From Mycobacterium sp. 852013-50091_SCH5140682 (GTDB taxonomy: Bacteria > Actinomycetota > Actinomycetes > Mycobacteriales > Mycobacteriaceae), in NCBI RefSeq assembly GCF_001665685.1, contig NZ_LZTB01000011.1:1-64000 (forward strand): a DNA stretch of 64,000 nt, written 5' to 3'. The notes beneath the pieces were generated by a model. The model saw only the letters and a list, made by a program, of their open reading frames with translations. It was not told the origin of the DNA and made no database searches. This document shows, in pieces, positions 1 to 8,733 of this stretch. Position numbers and translations under genes: made by a program. Every line of letters begins with the position of its first letter. Position 1 is the stretch's first letter.

Positions 1-100
1 CCCCCCCCCCCCCCCCCCCCCCCCTTTTTTTTTTCAAGCAGAACACGGCAAACGCGATGCAGCGTAGTCTCGTGGGCTCGGAGATGTGTATAAGAGGCGG
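1..100. other. Sequencing adapter artefact at contig edge
   Basis: Not genomic. There are 24 C then 10 T, followed at 35-58 by a copy of the Illumina P7 flow-cell sequence with three mismatches. An 8-base index (GCAGCGTA) lies at 59-66, and the Nextera read-2 transposon end at 67-96, with a degraded final four bases to about 100. Seen on the opposite strand this is adapter, then poly-A, then poly-G, which is the classic read-through of a short insert on a two-colour instrument. From memory the index is that of Nextera XT N721. Genomic sequence starts near 97-101. Confidence 0.96.
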
Positions 101-125
101 CGGCCGTACGCGCACTGCGGTAGCA

Positions 126-1481
126 CTACCGCGCGAAGCGGAACAGCTTCTTGTTCGCGAACTCGAGCATGCCGACCCTGCCCAGCTCACGGCCGTAGCC
201 CGACTTCTTGACGCCACCGAAGGGCACGTCGGGGCCGCCGAGCATGCCGGCGCCGATGAACACCATGCCGACGTCGAGACGGTCCCCGATGCGCTCAGCT
301 CGGGCCAGGTCGTCGCAGATGACGACGGCGCTCAACCCGTACGGCGAGGAGTTGGCCAGTTCGATCGCCTCGTCGTCGCTCGACACCCGATACAGCTGGG
401 CGACTGGACCGAACAGCTCCTGACTGTAGATGTCCATGGCGGCAGTGATGCCGGTGATAATCGACGGGGTGTAGACGTTGCCCTGGGGCTCGTTGTCGCC
501 GACGAGAATCTCCGCGCCCTGGTCGAGCGCGCGCTGCACCTGAGCGGTGAGATCCGCCGTTGCCCCTGCCGACGACAGCGGACCGAAATCGCCTGCCTCA
601 TAGGACTGCCCGCCGATCGCCGCCGTGAACTTCTTCGCGAACTCCTCGAACAGTGCGTCGGCCACCACAATTCGTTTCGAACCGCTGCAACTCTGGCCGG
701 TGTTGTCCATACGGCCGATGACCGCCTGTTCCACGGCGTGGTCGATGTCGTCGGTGTCGAGCACGAGGAACACGTCCGATCCACCGAGTTCAAGCACGCA
801 TTTCTTGAGCGCACGCCCCGCCTGCTCGGCCACGATCGCTCCCACACCCTCAGAACCGGTCAGCGAGATGCCCTGGACGCGGTCGTCGGCGATGATCTCC
901 GAAAGCTGGCGGTGGGTAGCGAATACGTTGACGTACGCCTCATCGGGAAATCCCGCGTCACGGAAAAGCTGCTCAAGGGCAAGCGCGGACTCCGGGCATT
1001 GACTGGCATGCCGGAGCACAATCGTGTTGCCCAGAATCAGATTCGGTACCGCGAAGCGTGCGACCTGGTAGTACGGGTAGTTCCACGGCATGATGCCGAG
1101 GATGACACCGGTGCCCTGGAAGCGGAGGAAGCTTTTCAGGCCGTCCGCCACTTCGAGGACCTCATCGGCCAGCCACGCCTCGGCGTTCTTCGCGAACGCC
1201 GCTGAGATCGCGGACGAGAACCGCACCTCACCGATCCCCTGGTCGACAGGCTTGCCCATCTCCCGGTTGATGATCGCGGCGAGCTCGTCCTCGCGCTCGA
1301 GGAACAGTTCCGCGAGACGCTGTGCGAGGGCCGCGCGCTCAGCGACCGACGTCTCGCGCGCCCAAGTTTGGTAGGCGCGATGCGTCGACGCGAGAGCGGA
1401 CTCGATCTCCTCCGCCGTGGCCGCGGGGTATTCAGCGAGGACCTGGCCAGTTGCCGGGTTGGTGACCGCAAAATTACTCAT
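126..1481 (-). CDS. NAD(P)-dependent succinate-semialdehyde-type aldehyde dehydrogenase
   Basis: The 451-residue product is an aldehyde dehydrogenase that would oxidise a short semialdehyde to its acid. The general-base region reads LELGGSD and the nucleophile lies in NTGQSCSGSKR; the C-terminal PFGGVKKSGYGRE motif is intact. This arrangement resembles the Sad/YneI-like succinate-semialdehyde dehydrogenases. The ATG at 1481 is preferred over an upstream in-frame codon at 1559, because AAGGGGAGA sits at a good distance and the longer form would overlap the preceding gene. It starts 22 bp after the ThDP enzyme, so the two are probably co-transcribed. The exact substrate is inferred; in context it would be the last step feeding central metabolism. 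Confidence 0.88.
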   Translation of the reverse strand: MSNFAVTNPATGQVLAEYPAATAEEIESALASTHRAYQTWARETSVAERAALAQRLAELFLEREDELAAIINREMGKPVDQGIGEVRFSSAISAAFAKNAEAWLADEVLEVADGLKSFLRFQGTGVILGIMPWNYPYYQVARFAVPNLILGNTIVLRHASQCPESALALEQLFRDAGFPDEAYVNVFATHRQLSEIIADDRVQGISLTGSEGVGAIVAEQAGRALKKCVLELGGSDVFLVLDTDDIDHAVEQAVIGRMDNTGQSCSGSKRIVVADALFEEFAKKFTAAIGGQSYEAGDFGPLSSAGATADLTAQVQRALDQGAEILVGDNEPQGNVYTPSIITGITAAMDIYSQELFGPVAQLYRVSSDDEAIELANSSPYGLSAVVICDDLARAERIGDRLDVGMVFIGAGMLGGPDVPFGGVKKSGYGRELGRVGMLEFANKKLFRFAR

Positions 1482-1503
1482 AGCGGGTGTCTCCCCTTCG
1501 ATT

Positions 1504-3468
1504 TCAGTGCGCGACCGCAGCAGAAGTGGCCGGGTAGAAGCGCTGACGCGCCCGCCCACGGAGATGCTCAGCGGTGCCGTCCTGGTTGCCGGGCCGTTCT
1601 GAGGTCATCGGGACGCCGACATCCCAGAACGCGCCATTGCCGGTCAGATAGCGCCACGGTTCGACCTTGGCGACGATGACCGCGGGTCGCGCCTCCACGC
1701 CGCGAGCGTCGGTCAGCGCCGCGTTGAACTCGTCGATCGTCGTAGCAGTCCATGCTGCGCATCCCATGCTCGCGGCGTTCGCGGCCAGGTCGACATCGAC
1801 GACCGGGCCGTCCAGACGGCCCGTCGCGTCGTTCCGCTCACGCAACTGCGTCCCGAATTCGGCGTCGGGACCACCCTTGGCAACCTGCAGCGGCCAGATG
1901 CACTGGTTTCCACGGTTGTCGATGACGATGACCGTGATCTTCTTGCGTTCCTGCACCGCCGTGACGAGCTCGGTCGGCTGCATGAAGTAGGTACCGTCGC
2001 CGATGAGTACGAAGACATCTCCGGGCGTATCTGCTCGCGCGATCCGATGGCCGAGTCCTGCCGGAATCTCATGCCCCATGCAGGAGTTCGCGTACTCGAA
2101 ATGGATGTCGGTGCCGTTGGAGGCATCCCACGCCTTGTGCACGCCCTCGACGACGCCGCCCGAACCCAGGACCAGCACGTCATCGCTGCCAGTGTGCCGG
2201 TTCAGGGCATCGATCACCTGCGCTTGACTCATGTTCTCGTCAGGGAAGTCCTGAAGGTCGTGTACCAGCCGCTCCTGAGTTGCCTTCTGCGCAGCAGCGA
2301 TCTCGTCCCGGAACGACTCAGCGGTTCCGTAGCCCGCCGACGCCAACTCGGTGTGCAGCGCAGTGAGTGACAGTTTCGCGTCGCCGACGACGGCGAACGA
2401 ACCCATCTTGTGTGCGTCGAACGAGTTCACATTGAGATGAACGAATTTCACGCCGGGGTTTTGGAACAGTGAATGCGACGCAGTGATGAAGTCCTGCAGG
2501 CGCGTCCCCACGGCGATCACACAGTCGGCCTGACCCGCGATCTGGTTTGCTCCGAACGTGCCCGTGACACCGACGCCACCGACGCCCAGCTCGCCGAGGG
2601 GGCCACTGCCCTTGCCGGCATAGGTTTCAGCCACTGGGATGCCGAATTCGGCACTGAACCTGGCAAGTTCATCGGATGCCTTGGAGTAGCGGACGCCTCC
2701 TCCGGCAACGATGATGGGGCGCTGCGCATTTCGGATGATCTCGGCGGCGTCACGGATCTCGTCCTCGGTCGCGGGCCTGCGGCGGATCGGCCAGACACGC
2801 GGCGTGAAGAACGACTCGGGGAAATCGAAGTCGGCGCCCTGAACATCCTGCGGAAGGCACACGACCACCGCGCCGGTTTCGACCGGATCGGTCAGGACAC
2901 GCATGGCCTCGGGCAGGGTGGACAGCAGCTGCGCCGGGTGGGTGATCCGGTCGAAATAGCGACTGACCGGACGGAAACAATCATTCGCCGAGACGTCGCG
3001 CTCAATCGGGTGCTCGATCTGCTGCAGCACCGGATCGCCGAACCGATTGTTGATGATGTCCGCCGGGAACAGCAGCACCGGAAGGCGATTCGTCGTTGCT
3101 GTGGCGGCGCCGGTGATCATGTTGGTGGAGCCGGGGCCGGCTGAAGCCGTGCAGGCGAGCGTCGACATGCGGTTGGTGGCCTTGGCGACACCGATGGCCG
3201 CGTGGACCATCGACTGCTCGTTCTTTCCCGGGTAGTGCGGGAAATCGACCCCGTACTCATCGATCCCTTGCGCAAGCCCGACCGAGTTTCCGTGGCCGAA
3301 GATGCCGTACATGCCGGGAATGAGGCGTCTGCGCTCACCGTCCATCTCGCTGTACTGGACCTGCAGGTATTCGACGATGGCCTGTGCCACGGTGCGCCTG
3401 CGGACGTTCTGGCGGACATTGTTGATCTCGGCGTCGGTGCCGGCGTCGACCGCGGCTGTGCTGCTCAT
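1504..3468 (-). CDS. iolD: IolD-type ThDP-dependent ring-cleaving hydrolase
   Basis: The 654-residue protein has the three-domain acetolactate-synthase fold: N-terminal PYR domain with the catalytic Glu in the KNEQSM region, a central domain, and a C-terminal PP domain with the ThDP motif starting GDGTYF near residue 500. Segments such as GIFGHGN, DPVLQQIEHP and ALP-like CLPQDVQGA match IolD, the hydrolase that opens 3D-trihydroxycyclohexane-1,2-dione in myo-inositol catabolism, rather than acetolactate synthase. The start ATG follows GGAGAA. No iolB, iolC, iolE or iolG partner set is recognisable, so the substrate may be a different cyclic 1,2-dione. A 152-bp gap upstream may hold its own promoter. 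Confidence 0.82.
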   Translation of the reverse strand: MSSTAAVDAGTDAEINNVRQNVRRRTVAQAIVEYLQVQYSEMDGERRRLIPGMYGIFGHGNSVGLAQGIDEYGVDFPHYPGKNEQSMVHAAIGVAKATNRMSTLACTASAGPGSTNMITGAATATTNRLPVLLFPADIINNRFGDPVLQQIEHPIERDVSANDCFRPVSRYFDRITHPAQLLSTLPEAMRVLTDPVETGAVVVCLPQDVQGADFDFPESFFTPRVWPIRRRPATEDEIRDAAEIIRNAQRPIIVAGGGVRYSKASDELARFSAEFGIPVAETYAGKGSGPLGELGVGGVGVTGTFGANQIAGQADCVIAVGTRLQDFITASHSLFQNPGVKFVHLNVNSFDAHKMGSFAVVGDAKLSLTALHTELASAGYGTAESFRDEIAAAQKATQERLVHDLQDFPDENMSQAQVIDALNRHTGSDDVLVLGSGGVVEGVHKAWDASNGTDIHFEYANSCMGHEIPAGLGHRIARADTPGDVFVLIGDGTYFMQPTELVTAVQERKKITVIVIDNRGNQCIWPLQVAKGGPDAEFGTQLRERNDATGRLDGPVVDVDLAANAASMGCAAWTATTIDEFNAALTDARGVEARPAVIVAKVEPWRYLTGNGAFWDVGVPMTSERPGNQDGTAEHLRGRARQRFYPATSAAVAH

Positions 3469-3620
3469 GCGTTCTCCTCAGGTTCGAAACTACGTCGGCG
3501 GTGCGCCGACCCGTTCTGAAAATCAGGTTGTCACCGCGACGAGAACCCGTTGTGTCCCAATTTGATACGGGTTCGGGTTCCGGGCCGGGTGGAGGTGGGG
3601 CTGGTGTCGGTGAAGGCCGC

Positions 3621-4760
3621 TCAGAATCGGTACGGCTCGTGCGGGCCGACTGACGGAAGCGGACGCGGCCGCTCGCAGGTGCTCTCGATGTCGATATGCC
3701 GCCCGAGCTCGGACGACGCCTCGAACGCCAGAAGGATCTCCAGTACGTGGTAGGCGAAGTCGCCTCCCGTACGAGGTTCGAGACCGGTACGGATCGCATG
3801 CCCGAACTCGGCCAGACCGATACCGCGGTACGCGTCGTCGCGATGGGTGATCGGAGTCTCGCGCCAGTCCCCACCACCCGGAGGCGTCATGTCCAGCGAA
3901 AGGTCGCGGGGTTCTCCGCGGCGCAGCACCGGGGCGCCCGAGAAATGGTCAGGATTGGGCGCCGCCAGGGAACCCGCCGTACCGTAGATCTCCAGGTGGG
4001 GCAGGTTGTGGTTCCACACATCCCAGCTGACGATCACCGTGGCGGCCGCACCTGACTCGAAGTCGATGGTGCCGGTGACATGCGTCGGCGTCTGAATGTC
4101 GATGAGACCGTTGGATTCCCCGGACTTGCCAGGTCGAGGGCGGGTCTCCGAAGAGCGCGGCGCAGTGCCCGCGACGCGGCGGGCGGGGCCGAAGATGTTC
4201 ACCAAATTCGTGATGAGGTAAGGCCCGATGTCGAGCATCGGCCCCGCGCCAGGGCTGTAGAACGGGTCGACGTTCGGATGCCAGTGCTCGTAGCCGCGGC
4301 AAGCGAACGTGGCAACCGCGGCGACGGGGCGCCCGATCCAGCCGTCATCGATCAGTTTGCGGCTGGTCTGCATACCGGAGCCGAGGAACGTCGCCGGGGC
4401 CGAACCGACCTTCACCCCCTGCTCTCGCGCGGCGTCGAGGATCTGCCTGGCCTCCTCTAGCGATGTCGCGAAAGGCTTTTCCGAAAGAACGTGCTTGCCT
4501 GCAGCGATCGCCTTCAGTGTGACGGGTGCATGCAGCTTCGGTGGGGTCAGGTTCAGGACGAGCTCGACCTCGCCGTCAGCGAGGAGTTCCTCGGGGGTGA
4601 GCGCCTTCGGTACCGAGTACTCCGCAGCGCGGGCCGCGGCGGCGTCGGTATTGACGTCCGCCAGGGCCACCACGTCGACCTCGGGGTGAACGCCGATCTT
4701 GTCCAAATACTGGTTCAAAACGTTCCCGACACCGATGATGCCGACTCGAATGGGTTCCAT
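3621..4760 (-). CDS. Gfo/Idh/MocA-family oxidoreductase
   Basis: The 379-residue protein starts with a Rossmann nucleotide-binding motif (VGIIGVGN) and carries the family's lysine motif as SEKPFA near residue 95. The segment GPYLITNLVNIFG near residue 177 is where family members place substrate-binding residues. Members oxidise or reduce hydroxyls of sugars, cyclitols and related rings with NAD(P). The start has GGAGAA about 8 bases upstream. It lies 43 bp after HyuB and before IolD. A cyclitol-type dehydrogenase would be a natural source of the dione used by an IolD-like enzyme, but this link is inference. Confidence 0.82.
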   Translation of the reverse strand: MEPIRVGIIGVGNVLNQYLDKIGVHPEVDVVALADVNTDAAAARAAEYSVPKALTPEELLADGEVELVLNLTPPKLHAPVTLKAIAAGKHVLSEKPFATSLEEARQILDAAREQGVKVGSAPATFLGSGMQTSRKLIDDGWIGRPVAAVATFACRGYEHWHPNVDPFYSPGAGPMLDIGPYLITNLVNIFGPARRVAGTAPRSSETRPRPGKSGESNGLIDIQTPTHVTGTIDFESGAAATVIVSWDVWNHNLPHLEIYGTAGSLAAPNPDHFSGAPVLRRGEPRDLSLDMTPPGGGDWRETPITHRDDAYRGIGLAEFGHAIRTGLEPRTGGDFAYHVLEILLAFEASSELGRHIDIESTCERPRPLPSVGPHEPYRF

Positions 4761-4803
4761 CTTTTCTGTTCTCCGTCGATGTTTTGTTGTGGGACAGCAG
4801 GTT

Positions 4804-6567
4804 TCAGCGCGCGGTCAGCCGCTCACGACGGGTCTTCACGGTTGCTTCCTGATCGACGACGCCGTCCGCGATCACGACACCGTAGTCGGTGAGCGCGGCC
4901 TGCGAGGAGATCCGGCATTCGCGCAGATCGTCGAGCACGGCGTCCGCATCCCGTTGCAGCGGGTCGCCGTAACCACCACCACCCGGCGTAATCGAGACGA
5001 TCTTCTCGCCGCGCCTCAGGTCGTAGCGGCCCACGATCGGGATCTCACGACGCCGGCCGGTGTCGATGTCCTCGACCCAGGCGTCCGGAACTGAACCGCC
5101 CTGTCCGCCCCGGACGCCCTTGGGCGGATTCAGCTTCCCCTCGATGCCATAGGTGAGGGTCACCGCGTCGACTCTGGGCTCGATCGTGACTCGGGTGGCC
5201 AGTCCACCCCGCAGCCGGCCCGCGCCGCCTGAGTCGGTGACGAGCATGCGCTCACGGATCAGGATCGGGTAGCGCTGCTCGTCGACCTCGACGCTGTCGT
5301 GGTAGAGCAGCGCGCCGCATACCGGCCGCTGGTAGGTCGGCCAGCCGTCCACAAACGGAGTCGCAGGTCCGCCGACCCCGCCCACCAGAATCTGATTCAC
5401 ATATGCGTTGCCGTTACGCTCGTCGGTTCCCGAGATCACCGATTTCGCGGGTGCCTGCCCTGCCGCGCCCTCCGCAGTGCCATAGCCGTCGCCGATCTGC
5501 GAGAACGCTGCCTGCACCAGGTTGACGATCCGGTCGGCAAGGTTCGTCGTGCCCGACGAGCATGAGAAGGGATGTTTCGGCACCCCCACGGCGCATCCGT
5601 CGCGCAGCAGAACCTCGATCCGTCGGAATGTTCCGGCATTGCTCGGCAGATTCTCCGGTATGCCCGAAAGGATTCCGGCAAGCGCAGCTCCGGTCGCAGT
5701 GGCACGGGTCAGATTGAGCCCGTTGGGCAGATTGTCCGGGTTGTCCCGAAGATCGATCGAGATGCTTCCCTGGGCCGGCTTGACCTTGATCGTCGCCTGC
5801 AGCGGGACTCCGTCCGGACCGGTGCCGGGGAACGGGTCATGCGCGGTCGAGCCGTGGAGTTCGTATTCCGGCAGCGTCGCAATTGCGCTCGCGGCCAGGC
5901 GCTCTGAGTAGTCGAACCACGCGTCCACGAAGTCGACGAGATCATCGACACCGAACTTCTCGGCAAGCTCATGGATGCGGCGCTCGGCGATGCGCGAAGC
6001 TCCCACCGATGCCAGGTAGTCGCCGTACCACTGATCGGGAACGCGGATACGGGACCGGCACATGCGCACGATGTCGTCGATGTCGGTGTAGTCACGCTGC
6101 ACCCTCACGCAGGGAAAGATCAGCGCACCCTCTTCGTAGACGTCGCGCGCGGTCGCGTAGAACGTCGTCGGCAGCGAGTTACCGCAGTCCGCCTGATGAG
6201 CCTTCGTCACCGCGGTGAAAACATGCCGCCCTTCGACGAATATGGGCACCAGGATGCAGTGATCCGCGGCGTGGGAGTTCCCGCGGTACGGGTCATTGTG
6301 AAGGAAGGCGTCGCCCTCCCGGATATCGTCGTGCAACTCGACCATGTCCTCGCCGAGAGGCCCGGCGCCGAACACGTGCACCGGCACGCCCTCTGCTGCC
6401 GCCAGCAATTGATTGTCAGCGGTCAGCACCGCGCACGAAAAGTCCCGTGCGGTGTTGATGACCGACGAACGTGCCGAGCGCAACAGGCCGTTCGTCATCT
6501 CGCGGACGATGCCGTCGAACGCGTTGGCAAGCACCGAAAGCTTGACTGGATCGAATTCGCGGGCCAC
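4804..6567 (-). CDS. hyuB: Hydantoinase B/oxoprolinase family subunit
   Basis: About 587 residues, of the HyuB family, the partner of HyuA in ATP-dependent opening of cyclic amides (N-methylhydantoin, 5-oxoproline, some lactams). Family signatures include NDPYRGNSHAADH near residue 95 and the glycine-rich TPGGGGYGDPL close to the C-terminus. A GTG at 6573 overlaps the HyuA stop as GTGA, but AAGGAGG sits only one base before it. The GTG two codons later (6567) has about 7 bases of spacing and is the likelier start. Either way the two subunits are translationally coupled. Acetone-carboxylase subunits are relatives, but the third small subunit is absent. Confidence 0.87.
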   Translation of the reverse strand: MAREFDPVKLSVLANAFDGIVREMTNGLLRSARSSVINTARDFSCAVLTADNQLLAAAEGVPVHVFGAGPLGEDMVELHDDIREGDAFLHNDPYRGNSHAADHCILVPIFVEGRHVFTAVTKAHQADCGNSLPTTFYATARDVYEEGALIFPCVRVQRDYTDIDDIVRMCRSRIRVPDQWYGDYLASVGASRIAERRIHELAEKFGVDDLVDFVDAWFDYSERLAASAIATLPEYELHGSTAHDPFPGTGPDGVPLQATIKVKPAQGSISIDLRDNPDNLPNGLNLTRATATGAALAGILSGIPENLPSNAGTFRRIEVLLRDGCAVGVPKHPFSCSSGTTNLADRIVNLVQAAFSQIGDGYGTAEGAAGQAPAKSVISGTDERNGNAYVNQILVGGVGGPATPFVDGWPTYQRPVCGALLYHDSVEVDEQRYPILIRERMLVTDSGGAGRLRGGLATRVTIEPRVDAVTLTYGIEGKLNPPKGVRGGQGGSVPDAWVEDIDTGRRREIPIVGRYDLRRGEKIVSITPGGGGYGDPLQRDADAVLDDLRECRISSQAALTDYGVVIADGVVDQEATVKTRRERLTAR

Positions 6568-6569
6568 GG

Positions 6570-8666
6570 TCACGCCTCCTTACGGGTCAAGTAGATGTTG
6601 GATCGGTCATCGAGCACGGCGTTCCACTCGGGCGGCACCACGATGGTCGTCGTCGGCTGGTCGATGACGGCGGGACCTTCGATCCGGTCCCCGGGACCGA
6701 GCGTCACTCCTCGATAACGGGGAGTGCGGTAGCTCTTGCCGCCGAACACCACCGAGTCGGTGCGGTGGAACTCACCGGCACCGTTGGTCGAGGTGTCGGC
6801 GCCGACCTGCTCGGGTCGCGGAATCTCGACGCGTACGCCCCAGGTGATGATCTCCACCCGGCTCTGGGGGTCGTGGGTGCCGTTGCGGCGGTCGTGTTCG
6901 GCATGGAATGCACGCTCAATCGTGTTGGCGGCGTTGCCCTCTGGATCAGGGATGCCACCGAGGTACACGCGGAGGTCCCAGGCCTGTCCCGGGTATCGCG
7001 CGTCCACAAAGTAGGTGACCTGGGCGCCGGAATCGGCGTGGGTGAAGCGTTTCGAGAAAGTCGCAGCCTTGACGCTCAACTCGTCGACGGCAGTCCGTGC
7101 CGAGGTCGCATCGAAACTGCGGGTGTCGTTGTGAAGCGGTGACAGGAACTCTGTCGCAATCGGCGCCCGATGCGCGCCGTAGGCCGCCAACACACCTGCG
7201 GTGGCGGGGATCAGCACCGTGTCTGCCTCCAACAGCGCGCCGATCGCGGCAGCGACCATCGCACCTGCGCCACCGCCCGCCACAACCAACGCTCCGCGCG
7301 GATCGACGCCGTGCTCGAGGGTGGCCTGGCGGATGGCCGTCGCCATGTGGTGCGCCGAGACATCCAGGATCGCTTGCGCGGCCTGGATCGTCTCCATCTG
7401 CAGCGGCTCGGCGATCCGGGTATCGATCGCCGCCACAGCGGCCTGCCGGTCCAGAGTGAACCCGCCCTCGAACCCGTCGGCGTCGAGATAGCCGAGTGCG
7501 ACGCACGCGTCGGTGACGGTGGGCTGGTCACCGCCGCGGCCGTACGCTGCGGGACCCGGTGTGCTCCTGGCACTCTGCGGCCCGACGCGCAGCAGGCCTC
7601 CCCCGTCGATCCAGGCGATGCTGCCGCCGCCGGCACCGATGCTGGTGACCGCGACCGATGAGAGCCCCGTCAGGTGCCCGACGAATGGCTCACCGAGCCA
7701 GGCCTCCCGGGTGTGCCGGACCACGCCCTTCTCGACCAGCGAAACGTCGAACGTGGTGCCGCCCATGTCGCATACGACAACTGTGTCGTGGTCCGGCGCT
7801 GCGGCCGCACCGACGAGCGGCGCCATGGACGGTCCCGAATTCAGTAGCAGCACAGGCCGGTCGAGCACGTCGGCGACGTCCAGCACGGCACCCTCGGACG
7901 TGACCACCAGCAGGTCCCCCGAGAACCCGAACTCGACGAGATCCGACCGCAGCTTTCCGAGATGGTCGGCCATGAGCGGCTTGAGTGACGCATCGATCGA
8001 GGCCGCCGACGATCGCCGGTACTCCCGGATCGTGGGGTTCGCCTCGTTCGACAGTGTGTAGGGCACACCGGGCAGGATCTCCTCGATGAGCTCGGCGATG
8101 CGGCGCTCATGCACGTCGTTGATGATCGACCACAGACACGAAACCGCGACTGCCTCGATCCCCTCGTCCGCGAATGAGCGCAACACCGCGATGACCTGAT
8201 CCTCGTCGAGCGCGACCAGCACATCACCCTCGGCCGACACCCGCTCCCGGATTTCGAAGGTCAGATGGCGGGGAATGTAGGGCGGCGGATAGGCCGCCTT
8301 GGAATCGAATGCGTCCCGGCGTCCGCCTTCACGCAGCAGCAGGGTGTCCGCAAAACCTTCGGTGACGAGCAGTGCGGTTTTGGCGACTTTGCCGGTCAGC
8401 ACGGCGTTGGTGGCATGAGTGGTGCCGTACACGATCACGTCGGCGTTGCGCAGCACCACCTCGCCGCTCCACCCGACCGATTCGGCAGCACGGCGCACTG
8501 AGGCCTCGAAGCCCGTGAAGACCCGGTCATAAGTGGTCAGCGCTTTGCCGACCGCCATCTCACCGGTGTCGGAGCCGACCACCACGTCGGTGAACGTGCC
8601 GCCGGTGTCCACGGCAATGCGGTATCTGGCCTCGCCGCCGGCTGATTGCGGATGAACTTCGCTCAT
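6570..8666 (-). CDS. hyuA: Hydantoinase A/oxoprolinase family subunit
   Basis: The 698-residue protein starts with the phosphate-binding motif of the ASKHA fold (AVDTGGTFTDVVV) and continues with HATNAVL, then a second nucleotide motif VCDMGGTTFDVSL near residue 295. With HyuB it should form an ATP-dependent cyclic amidase. In the related 5-oxoprolinase and N-methylhydantoinase the ring amide is activated by phosphorylation and then hydrolysed. The ribosome site before the ATG is weak. It follows the FAH gene by 67 bp and overlaps hyuB by a few bases. Since the small gamma subunit of acetone carboxylase is missing, hydrolysis rather than carboxylation is favoured. Confidence 0.88.
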   Translation of the reverse strand: MSEVHPQSAGGEARYRIAVDTGGTFTDVVVGSDTGEMAVGKALTTYDRVFTGFEASVRRAAESVGWSGEVVLRNADVIVYGTTHATNAVLTGKVAKTALLVTEGFADTLLLREGGRRDAFDSKAAYPPPYIPRHLTFEIRERVSAEGDVLVALDEDQVIAVLRSFADEGIEAVAVSCLWSIINDVHERRIAELIEEILPGVPYTLSNEANPTIREYRRSSAASIDASLKPLMADHLGKLRSDLVEFGFSGDLLVVTSEGAVLDVADVLDRPVLLLNSGPSMAPLVGAAAAPDHDTVVVCDMGGTTFDVSLVEKGVVRHTREAWLGEPFVGHLTGLSSVAVTSIGAGGGSIAWIDGGGLLRVGPQSARSTPGPAAYGRGGDQPTVTDACVALGYLDADGFEGGFTLDRQAAVAAIDTRIAEPLQMETIQAAQAILDVSAHHMATAIRQATLEHGVDPRGALVVAGGGAGAMVAAAIGALLEADTVLIPATAGVLAAYGAHRAPIATEFLSPLHNDTRSFDATSARTAVDELSVKAATFSKRFTHADSGAQVTYFVDARYPGQAWDLRVYLGGIPDPEGNAANTIERAFHAEHDRRNGTHDPQSRVEIITWGVRVEIPRPEQVGADTSTNGAGEFHRTDSVVFGGKSYRTPRYRGVTLGPGDRIEGPAVIDQPTTTIVVPPEWNAVLDDRSNIYLTRKEA

Positions 8667-8733
8667 GTGTCGTCAGTACTTTCGTAGAACTTGTTTGGGA
8701 ATGTCTTGGCGCTGCCGAGGATGGTCAGCGCGA

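Noticed and set aside
57..1205. 382-codon open frame on the plus strand at the window start
   Set aside because: It begins inside the sequencing adapter and runs antisense to the aldehyde dehydrogenase gene; high GC produces such shadows.
6570..8666. Acetone carboxylase interpretation of HyuA/HyuB
   Set aside because: There is no third small (gamma) subunit gene next to the pair.
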